A stretch of 12,168 nt of DNA from a bacterium (GTDB taxonomy: Bacteria > Actinomycetota > Actinomycetes > Actinomycetales > Actinomycetaceae): the NCBI GenBank assembly GCA_030544165.1, contig JAUNRP010000033.1, positions 1 through 12,168 of the forward strand, given 5' to 3'. This document shows, piece after piece, positions 1 to 4,641 of the stretch. A program made the position numbers and the translations under genes. Position 1 is the first letter of the stretch; every line of letters starts with the position of its first letter. The notes below the pieces were generated by a model. That model did not search any database, was not told where the DNA came from, and saw only the letters and a program-made list of their open reading frames with translations.

Positions 1-382
1 CCGCCACCTTCTTCTTGGGCTTCACGGGCTCGAGCACGAGCTCGATCAGGGCCATGGGGGCGTTGTCACCCTTGCGGGCGGGGAGCTTGGTGATGCGGGT
101 GTAGCCACCATCGCGGCCATCGAACTTGGGCGCGAGCTCCTCGAAAAGCACGGCCACGATGTCCTTGCGGCGGATCTTGGCCAGCACGGTGCGGCGGGCG
201 TGCAGATCGCCACGCTTGGCCTTCGAGATGAGGCGCTCGGCCTCAGGCTGGAGGCGCTTGGCGCGGTGCTCGGTGGTGGTGATCGCCCGGTGCTCGAAGA
301 GTGCGCAGGCGAGGTTCGCGATCATGAGGCGCTCGTGGGCGGCGCTGCCACCCATGCGAGGACCCTTTGCGGGCTGAGGCAT
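1..382 (-). CDS. rplQ: 50S ribosomal protein L17 (3' end outside window)
   Basis: Large-subunit protein L17, which binds 23S rRNA near the exit-tunnel side. The ATG at 382–380 follows AGGAG about 8 bases upstream, in a 25-nt gap after rpoA. The first 127 residues are visible. They include the family-typical start MPQPAKGPRMGGSAAHERLM, the segment LFEHRAITTTEHRAKRL, and the RDGGYTRITKLPARKGDNAP block followed by MALIELV. This covers the whole conserved L17 domain, so only a C-terminal tail is cut off. The last visible residues (KPKKKVA) begin a Lys-rich tail of the kind actinobacterial L17s carry beyond the roughly 120-residue core. It is last in the visible operon, as is usual for rplQ after rpoA. 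Identity is near certain; the true stop is not visible. Confidence 0.96.
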   Translation of the reverse strand, partial: MPQPAKGPRMGGSAAHERLMIANLACALFEHRAITTTEHRAKRLQPEAERLISKAKRGDLHARRTVLAKIRRKDIVAVLFEELAPKFDGRDGGYTRITKLPARKGDNAPMALIELVLEPVKPKKKVA

Positions 383-407
383 GTAGGTCTCCTAAATTCT
401 TCTCGGG

Positions 408-1421
408 TCAGCGCTCGTCGCTGAACTGGACATCGCCTGCGTAGTCGATATCGCCACCGGCGTAGCTGGAGGGATCGAAGTCGGCCGGGGAGTCCTTGAG
501 GGACAGCCCGAAGCCGGCGAGCTTCTCCTTGATCTCGGTGATCGACTTGGCGCCGAAGTTACGGATGTCGAGCAGATCGGCCTCGGAACGGGCCACCAGC
601 TCACCTACCGTGTGGATGCCCTCGCGCTTGAGGCAGTTGTACGAGCGCGAGAGGAGTCCGAGGTCCTCGATCGGGAGGGCGAGGTCCTGGGCGAGAGCCT
701 GGTCCGTGGGCGAGGGGCCGATCTCGATGCCCTCGGCCTCCACGTTGAGCTCACGGGCAAGCCCGAACAGCTCCACGAGGGTCTTGCCTGCCGAGGCGAG
801 CGCGTCGCGCGGCGCCATCGAGGGCTTGGTCTCCACGTCCACCACGAGGCGGTCGAAGTCCGTGCGCTGCTCCACACGGGTGGCCTCCACCTTGTAGGTG
901 ACCTTGAGGACCGGGGAGTAGATGGAGTCCACCGGGATCCGGCCGATCTCCGCGTCCATGGCCTTGTTCTGGATGGCGGAGACATATCCGCGGCCACGCT
1001 CCACGGTCAGCTCGATCTCGAGCTTGCCCTTGGCGTTCACGGTGGCGATGTGGAGGTCCGGGTTGTGCACCTCCACGCCGGCCGGCGGGGTGATGTCCGC
1101 GGCGGTGACGGTGGCGGGGCCCTGCTTGCGCAGGTACATCACCACGGGCTCGTCGTGCTCGGAGGAGACGACGATGTTCTTGATGTTGAGGATGATCTCG
1201 GTGACATCCTCCTTCACACCCGGAACGGTGGAGAACTCGTGGAGCTGCCCATCGATCCGGATCGACGTCACGGAGGCGCCGGGGATCGAGGAGAGGAGGG
1301 TGCGGCGGAGGCTGTTCCCGAGGGTGTAGCCGAAGCCCGGCTCGAGGGGCTCGATGACGAAGCGTGACCGGTAGTCGGAGATGACTTCCTCGGTCAGCAC
1401 GGGGCGCTGTGCAATCAGCAA
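408..1421 (-). CDS. rpoA: DNA-directed RNA polymerase subunit alpha
   Basis: Alpha subunit of RNA polymerase, 337 aa. Its dimer starts core-enzyme assembly, and its C-terminal domain contacts promoter DNA and activators. The N-terminal domain (about 1–230) has the dimerisation motif LRRTLLSSIPG at 38–48 and the LHEFSTVPGVKEDV block at 60–73. After a linker, the C-terminal domain (about 250–309) has RSYNCLKREGI at 259–269; R259, N262, C263 and K265 match the DNA-contact residues around E. coli R265. An acidic tail follows (DIDYAGD, ending QFSDER). The start is TTG at 1421–1419, preceded by AAAGGAAAG; it gives the usual actinobacterial N-terminus MLIAQRP. An upstream ATG at 1437 is in another frame. 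It lies 165 nt after rpsK, with no rpsD between them, and is followed by rplQ. Confidence 0.97.
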   Translation of the reverse strand: MLIAQRPVLTEEVISDYRSRFVIEPLEPGFGYTLGNSLRRTLLSSIPGASVTSIRIDGQLHEFSTVPGVKEDVTEIILNIKNIVVSSEHDEPVVMYLRKQGPATVTAADITPPAGVEVHNPDLHIATVNAKGKLEIELTVERGRGYVSAIQNKAMDAEIGRIPVDSIYSPVLKVTYKVEATRVEQRTDFDRLVVDVETKPSMAPRDALASAGKTLVELFGLARELNVEAEGIEIGPSPTDQALAQDLALPIEDLGLLSRSYNCLKREGIHTVGELVARSEADLLDIRNFGAKSITEIKEKLAGFGLSLKDSPADFDPSSYAGGDIDYAGDVQFSDER

Positions 1422-1448
1422 GGTGCTTTCCTTTCATCGCCGGCGCCC

Positions 1449-1476
1449 ACCATATGACGCCTGGCAGTGGATCACC
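1449..1476 (-). promoter_or_regulatory. Weak candidate promoter upstream of rpoA
   Basis: On the minus strand TATGGT (1449–1454) fits the TANNNT -10 pattern of actinobacterial housekeeping promoters. The hexamer 16 bases upstream, GGTGAT (1471–1476), is a poor -35. It sits between the terminator-like hairpin after rpsK and the rpoA start, where a secondary promoter would make sense. This rests on pattern and position only. Confidence 0.25.
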
Positions 1477-1479
1477 GGG

Positions 1480-1498
1480 CGGGACCACGTCCGTCCCG
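1480..1498 (-). other. Short inverted repeat in the rpsK–rpoA leader
   Basis: A 6-bp perfect inverted repeat (plus strand CGGGAC at 1480–1485 and GTCCCG at 1493–1498) with a 7-nt loop. It lies in the putative rpoA leader, just upstream of the weak -10 candidate. It could form a modest RNA hairpin; in GC-rich DNA a repeat this short can arise by chance. Confidence 0.3.
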
Positions 1499-1545
1499 TC
1501 CGGCAGCGGCGCTCCCCCACCCGCGCGGGGAGGGACAGTGCCGCG

Positions 1546-1575
1546 AAAACCGGGTGGGGATCCCTCCCCACCCGG
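1546..1575 (-). terminator. Terminator-like hairpin after rpsK
   Basis: On the minus strand a perfect 11-bp GC-rich stem (1575–1565 with 1560–1550, arms CCGGGTGGGGA and TCCCCACCCGG) closes a GGGA tetraloop and is followed at once by TTTT (1549–1546). It begins 11 bases after the rpsK stop. This is the best intrinsic-terminator shape in the window. The T-run is short and rpoA lies downstream in the same operon, so partial termination (attenuation) or a 3'-end-stabilising structure is more likely than full stop. Confidence 0.6.
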
Positions 1576-1586
1576 CTCATGCGGTG

Positions 1587-1982
1587 CTAGTTACGGCGCG
1601 GCTTCTTGGGGCGGCAGCCGTTGTGCGCCTGCGGGGTCACGTCCGAGATGGAATCCACCTCGAGGCCCGTGGCCTGCAGCGAACGGATGGCAGCCTCACG
1701 GCCGGGGCCGGGGCCCTTGACGAACACGGAGACCTTCTTCATGCCGTGCTCCTGGGCGCGGCGCGCCGCGGCCTCGGCAGCGAGCTGGGCGGCGAACGGG
1801 GTGGACTTGCGCGAACCCTTGTAGCCGACCTGGCCCGAGGAGGCAGACGCGATCACGGCACCCGAGGGGTCCGTGATCGAGACGATCGTGTTGTTGAACG
1901 TGGACTTGATGTACGCGTTGCCCTGGGCGACGTTCTTCTTGACGCCACGCCGGCGGGCGGTGGTACGGGTCTTGGGAGGCAT
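1587..1982 (-). CDS. rpsK: 30S ribosomal protein S11
   Basis: Small-subunit platform protein S11, 131 aa, which binds 16S rRNA beside S7 and S18 near the E site and the Shine-Dalgarno helix. Family blocks are NAYIKSTFNNTIVSITDPSG (23–42), a run of small residues then GYKGSRKSTPFAAQ, GPGPGREAAIRSL, and the near-invariant C-terminus HNGCRPKKPRRN. The N-terminus MPPKTRTTARRRGVKKN is basic, as in actinobacterial S11. It starts with ATG at 1982–1980; AGGAG lies about 10 bases upstream. It follows rpsM after 58 nt and ends in TAG. In E. coli, Bacillus and mycobacteria rpsD lies in this neighbourhood or just after, but here a terminator-like hairpin and rpoA follow. Confidence 0.97.
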   Translation of the reverse strand: MPPKTRTTARRRGVKKNVAQGNAYIKSTFNNTIVSITDPSGAVIASASSGQVGYKGSRKSTPFAAQLAAEAAARRAQEHGMKKVSVFVKGPGPGREAAIRSLQATGLEVDSISDVTPQAHNGCRPKKPRRN

Positions 1983-2011
1983 TTGGACCTAACTCCTGGA
2001 GGTAATCGGGA

Positions 2012-2031
2012 GTGCCGCACCCAGGCGGCAC
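2012..2031 (-). other. Hairpin in rpsM–rpsK spacer
   Basis: A perfect 7-bp inverted repeat (plus strand GTGCCGC at 2012–2018 and GCGGCAC at 2025–2031) with a 6-nt loop, in the 58-nt gap after rpsM and upstream of the rpsK ribosome binding site. No T-run follows, so it is not a clear terminator. It could block 3' exonucleases or tune rpsK translation. Confidence 0.45.
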
Positions 2032-2040
2032 CGGGGGTGC

Positions 2041-2418
2041 TTACTTACCGGCCTTCTTCTTGCCGGCCACGGTCTTCTTCGGACCCTTGCGGGTACGGGC
2101 GTTGGTCTTGGTGCGCTGACCGTGAACGGGCAGGCCACGGCGGTGGCGGATGCCCTGGTAGCAACCGATCTCGACCTTCCGGCGGATGTCGGCGGCAACC
2201 TCGCGGCGCAGGTCACCCTCCACCTTGAAGTTCCCCTCGATGTAATCACGCAGCGCAACGAGCTGCTGATCGTCCATGTCCCTCACTCGCAGGTCCGGCG
2301 AGACGCCGGTTGCCTCGAGGGCTTCCTGTGCGCGGGTGCGTCCCACGCCGTAGATGTAGGTGAGTGCGACCTCGAGGCGCTTCTCGCGCGGAAGGTCGAC
2401 TCCAATGAGACGTGCCAT
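2041..2418 (-). CDS. rpsM: 30S ribosomal protein S13
   Basis: Small-subunit head protein S13, 125 aa. It contacts the P-site tRNA through its basic C-terminal tail and forms intersubunit bridges with 23S rRNA and L5. The N-terminus MARLIGVDLPREKRLEVALT is typical. The helix-hairpin-helix region YIYGVGRTRAQEAL (22–35) follows, then CYQGIRHRRGLPVHGQRT, and a Lys-rich tail ending KKTVAGKKKAGK. It starts with ATG at 2418–2416; GGGAG lies about 10 bases upstream. The 147-nt gap before it, after rpmJ, carries several small hairpins that could shape the translation start. In E. coli this leader is the S4 repressor site, but no S4-type pseudoknot can be claimed here. The stop is TAA. Confidence 0.97.
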   Translation of the reverse strand: MARLIGVDLPREKRLEVALTYIYGVGRTRAQEALEATGVSPDLRVRDMDDQQLVALRDYIEGNFKVEGDLRREVAADIRRKVEIGCYQGIRHRRGLPVHGQRTKTNARTRKGPKKTVAGKKKAGK

Positions 2419-2441
2419 GAATGTAAATCTCCCTCGTGGGT

Positions 2442-2499
2442 CGGAGGTCTTCTCCGCTCCCCTCCCGCGGTATTGCGGGCCCCGGCCTCCGAACCGGGG
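2442..2499 (-). promoter_or_regulatory. Cluster of three short hairpins upstream of rpsM
   Basis: The 147-nt rpmJ–rpsM gap (2419–2565) contains three inverted repeats in a row: CCCCGG/CCGGGG (2480–2485 and 2494–2499, loop 8), CCCGC/GCGGG (2464–2468 and 2475–2479, loop 6), and CGGAG/CTCCG (2442–2446 and 2452–2456, loop 5). The last lies about 25 bases before the rpsM start. Each is short, but three within 58 nt form a structured leader. Regulation by a ribosomal protein is possible but not shown. Confidence 0.4.
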
Positions 2500-2565
2500 G
2501 TTGCGCTGGTGCGCTGGGTGCGAATTCGGCGGGCCTACCTGGCTGTATCCCGCCTCGCCAGAGCC

Positions 2566-2679
2566 CTAGCCCTGACGCTGCTTGTGACGGACGTTGTCGC
2601 AGATCACCATCACGCGACCGTTACGACGAATGACCTTGCACTTGTCGCAGATCTTCTTGACGCTCGGCTTGACCTTCAT
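2566..2679 (-). CDS. rpmJ: 50S ribosomal protein L36, zinc-binding form
   Basis: Smallest large-subunit protein, 37 aa, a zinc ribbon that bridges 23S rRNA segments. It begins MKVKPSVKKICDKCKVIRR and ends VRHKQRQG before TAG. The zinc ligands C11, C14, C27 and H32 are all present, so this is the C+ (zinc-dependent) form and not the zinc-free paralogue some actinobacteria induce under zinc starvation. ATG at 2679–2677 has AAGGA about 6 bases upstream. It follows infA after 40 nt and precedes rpsM, the usual infA-rpmJ-rpsM order. Confidence 0.96.
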   Translation of the reverse strand: MKVKPSVKKICDKCKVIRRNGRVMVICDNVRHKQRQG

Positions 2680-2719
2680 GCTGGTTCCTTCTCACATCCC
2701 CCGGTTTCCCGTGGGAGTC

Positions 2720-2941
2720 TCACTTGTAGCGGTAGACGATCCGGCCGCGGTCGAGGTCGTAGGGGCTGAGCTCCACCACCACCCGGTCCTCGGGCAGGAT
2801 CCGGATGTAGTGCTGCCGCATCTTCCCTGAGATGTGGGCGAGCACCAGGTGGCCGTTGGCGAGCTCCACACGGAACATCGCATTGGGCAGCGCCTCTACG
2901 ACGCTCCCCTCAACCTCAATGACGCCATCCTTCTTGGCCAT
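2720..2941 (-). CDS. infA: Translation initiation factor IF-1
   Basis: IF-1, 73 aa, an OB-fold protein that occupies the A site of the 30S subunit during initiation and aids IF-2 and IF-3. It runs from MAKKDGVIEVEGSVVEALPN through MFRVELANGHLVLAHISGK and RQHYIRILPEDRVVVELSPY to a C-terminus GRIVYRYK, full length for the family. ATG at 2941–2939 is chosen because homologues begin MAKKDG. Its GGAGG lies unusually close, only 2 bases from the ATG. The frame stays open upstream to ATG at 3019, but that Cys-rich 26-residue extension does not resemble IF-1. It lies 280 nt after map, with a candidate promoter in the gap, and leads the infA-rpmJ-rpsM-rpsK set. Confidence 0.96.
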   Translation of the reverse strand: MAKKDGVIEVEGSVVEALPNAMFRVELANGHLVLAHISGKMRQHYIRILPEDRVVVELSPYDLDRGRIVYRYK

Positions 2942-3001
2942 ATCCTCCGCTAACTGTTGCTGATTGATTACGCCGCACCTGACGCGAGTCTGGCGGCAGC
3001 G

Positions 3002-3015
3002 GCATGCAAGCATGC
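3002..3015. repeat. Paired GCATGC palindromes upstream of infA
   Basis: Two copies of the 6-bp palindrome GCATGC (3002–3007 and 3010–3015), 2 bases apart, form a 14-bp symmetric element just downstream of the candidate infA -10 box. It could be a protein-binding site or a small hairpin in the leader. The sequence alone does not decide. Confidence 0.3.
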
Positions 3016-3029
3016 GCATCCAACGGACA

Positions 3030-3059
3030 ATCCTACTTCACGCCCCCACCTGCCCGTAA
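3030..3059 (-). promoter_or_regulatory. Candidate infA promoter
   Basis: On the minus strand TAGGAT (3030–3035) matches the TANNNT -10 pattern, with TTACGG (3054–3059) 18 bases upstream as a moderate -35. Transcription would begin near 3024 and give a leader of about 80 nt before the infA ATG. The position supports it: it lies just downstream of the repeat and hairpin region that follows map, and infA commonly has its own promoter in bacteria. Confidence 0.4.
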
Positions 3060-3110
3060 CCGGGGACCGGGTGACCTCCGGCACGTCCGCTCCCCCGTCG
3101 TCGTCCATTT

Positions 3111-3210
3111 CCCGACGACGAGTGCGCACCTTCCGTACGCAACCCTCGCCTGCGTCGCATCTCCCCGACGACGCCCCCGCACCTTCCGTACGCAGCCCTC
3201 GCCCGCGTCG
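3111..3210. repeat. Two-copy imperfect tandem repeat, 53-nt period
   Basis: Two 47-nt units (3111–3157 and 3164–3210) match at 41 of 47 positions and are spaced 53 nt apart. Each holds CCCGACGACG, then CGCACCTTCCGTACGCA, then CCCTCGCC and GCGTCG. The central block, including the palindrome CGTACG, is identical in both. The repeat lies wholly in the map–infA gap, ends 12 bases from the map stop, and is not coding on either strand as far as I can see. It may be a duplicated intergenic element or a dispersed genomic repeat. Confidence 0.75.
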
Positions 3211-3214
3211 TCGG
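3165..3214 (-). terminator. Long-loop inverted repeat after map, possible terminator or attenuator
   Basis: A perfect 10-bp inverted repeat (plus strand CCGACGACGC at 3165–3174 and GCGTCGTCGG at 3205–3214) flanks a 30-nt GC-rich interior and begins 7 bases after the map stop. Further CGACGACG (3113–3120) and CGTCGTCG (3096–3103) arms downstream on the transcript can pair with each other or with these, so alternative folds are possible. There is no T-run. Its place at the end of secY-adk-map, ahead of a candidate promoter, suggests weak or factor-dependent termination. Confidence 0.4.
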
Positions 3215-3221
3215 TCCGGAC

Positions 3222-4070
3222 TCAGGCGAGTGGGCTGGGGCTGATGCCGTACGGTGCCAGCCCGGCCGCCCCGCCGTCGTGGGCGGTGAGGACGCGGATT
3301 CCGCCCTTGACGATCGCCACCGAGTGCTCCCAGTGGGCGGCGTTGGAGCCGTCCTTGGTGACCACGGTCCACTCGTCCGCGAGGACGCGGTTGGCGGGCG
3401 AGCCAGCAGAAAGGATGGGCTCGATAGCGAATGCCTGGCCGGGCTTGAGGCGGATTCCCCGCTCGCGGCTGGCGAAGTTGGGGACGTCCGGGGGCATGTG
3501 CATGGCGGTGCCGATGCCGTGGCCCACGTACTCGCGCACGATGGCGAGGCGTTGGCCGGTCTCGCGGGCGTGGTCCTCAACCACGGACTCGACGGCGCGG
3601 CCCACCACTCCGAGCCGGTCCCCGGTGGCGAGGGCGGCGAGGGCGGCCCACAGGGCCTTCTCGGTGGCGGCCACGAGTCCGCGGTCGGACTCGGTGCCCT
3701 CCCCCACGATCACGGTGAAGGCGGAGTCCCCGTGCCAGGCCACGCCGTCCGAGTCCGTGACGGTGCAGCCGCCGTCCACGGAGATGACGTCCCCGTCCTT
3801 GAGGATCGTGGAGTGATCCGGGATGCCGTGGACCACGCGATCGTTCACGGAGATGCAGAGGGTGGCCGGGTAGCCGTGGTAGCCGAGGAAGTTGGGCGTG
3901 GCGCCCACGCTGGCGAGGAAGTCGAAGGCGATCTGGTCCAGGGCGGCCGTGGAGATGCCGGGCGCGATCGCCTCTCGGACGTGGCCGAGCATGGTGGCCA
4001 CGTGGTGCCCGGCCCGCTCCATGTGGGCGAGCTGGGTGGGGGTCTTCAGTTGAACCGGGGAACCGAACAC
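3222..4070 (-). CDS. map: Type I methionine aminopeptidase
   Basis: Removes the N-terminal methionine from new proteins in the cytosol using two metal ions; 282 aa, pita-bread fold. The metal ligands are all visible: D99 (VISVDGG), D115 (WHGDSA), H184 (YVGHGIGTAMH), E217 (FAIEP) and E248 (HWEHSVAI). The substrate-site histidines H81 (VVHGIP) and H191 are present too. D99 and D115 are 16 residues apart, against 11 in E. coli, so about 5 residues (around TDSDG) are inserted in that hairpin. The start is GTG at 4070–4068, 1 nt after the adk stop, giving QLKTPTQLAHMERAG near the N-terminus as in homologues; the ribosome site is weak (GGAG about 13 bases away), so coupling to adk is likely. There is no N-terminal zinc or SH3 extension. 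Confidence 0.95.
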   Translation of the reverse strand: MFGSPVQLKTPTQLAHMERAGHHVATMLGHVREAIAPGISTAALDQIAFDFLASVGATPNFLGYHGYPATLCISVNDRVVHGIPDHSTILKDGDVISVDGGCTVTDSDGVAWHGDSAFTVIVGEGTESDRGLVAATEKALWAALAALATGDRLGVVGRAVESVVEDHARETGQRLAIVREYVGHGIGTAMHMPPDVPNFASRERGIRLKPGQAFAIEPILSAGSPANRVLADEWTVVTKDGSNAAHWEHSVAIVKGGIRVLTAHDGGAAGLAPYGISPSPLA

Positions 4071-4071
4071 C

Positions 4072-4641
4072 TCAGCGTTCCAGCTCCGCCAGGATGCGCT
4101 CGGTGATCTGCTCGATCTCCCCCACCGCGTTGATCTCGCGGAGGGTGCCCTCCTTGATGTAGTACTCGTGCAACGGGCGGGTCTGCTCGCGGTAGACCTT
4201 GATGCGCTGGCGGATCACCTCAGCCGTGTCATCCGAGCGCGCCTCCGTGGCCGCGCGGTTCAGGAGGCGGGGAATCACTTCCTCCGCGTCCACCCACAGC
4301 TCCACCACCGCGGTGATGTCCTCCTCGCCGAGCATCTCCCCCAGGGCCTCGGCCTGCACCACCGTGCGGGGGAAGCCATCCAGGATGAAGCCACCCTCCA
4401 CGTCCGTGCGGGAGAGCCGCTCCTTGACCATGCGGATGGTGATGTCATCGGGCACCAGGTTGCCGCCATCGATGTACGTGGCGGCGAGCTCCCCGAGCTC
4501 GGTCCCCGTGCGGATGTGCTGCCGGAACAGCTCACCGGTGGAGATGGTGGGAATCTGGAAGTGCTCCGCCAACCGGACCGCCTGGGTACCCTTTCCTGCA
4601 CCCGGGGCCCCCAGCATCACAATCCGGTGAACCCGCGTCAT
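4072..4641 (-). CDS. adk: Adenylate kinase
   Basis: Cytosolic nucleotide kinase, ATP + AMP to 2 ADP, 189 aa. The P-loop GAPGAGKGT is at 11–19, the AMP-binding segment STGELFRQHI starts at 34, and LDGFPRT at 87–93 with Q96 is the AMP and phosphate-binding block. The LID region is short, with none of the four zinc-binding cysteines, so this is the short actinobacterial type. The ATG at 4641–4639 shares ATGA with the secY stop (TGA at 4640–4638), which indicates translational coupling; the GAGGG upstream is rather distant. The frame stays open further upstream inside secY, but the P-loop position fixes the start. secY-adk-map is the standard order. Confidence 0.96.
   Translation of the reverse strand: MTRVHRIVMLGAPGAGKGTQAVRLAEHFQIPTISTGELFRQHIRTGTELGELAATYIDGGNLVPDDITIRMVKERLSRTDVEGGFILDGFPRTVVQAEALGEMLGEEDITAVVELWVDAEEVIPRLLNRAATEARSDDTAEVIRQRIKVYREQTRPLHEYYIKEGTLREINAVGEIEQITERILAELER

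Noticed and set aside
612..1367. Plus-strand open frames opposite rpoA
   Set aside because: These mirror the codon bias of rpoA and show no family resemblance.
3111..3210. CRISPR array between map and infA
   Set aside because: There are only two imperfect copies, with a 6-nt gap and no spacers of normal length; no cas genes are present.
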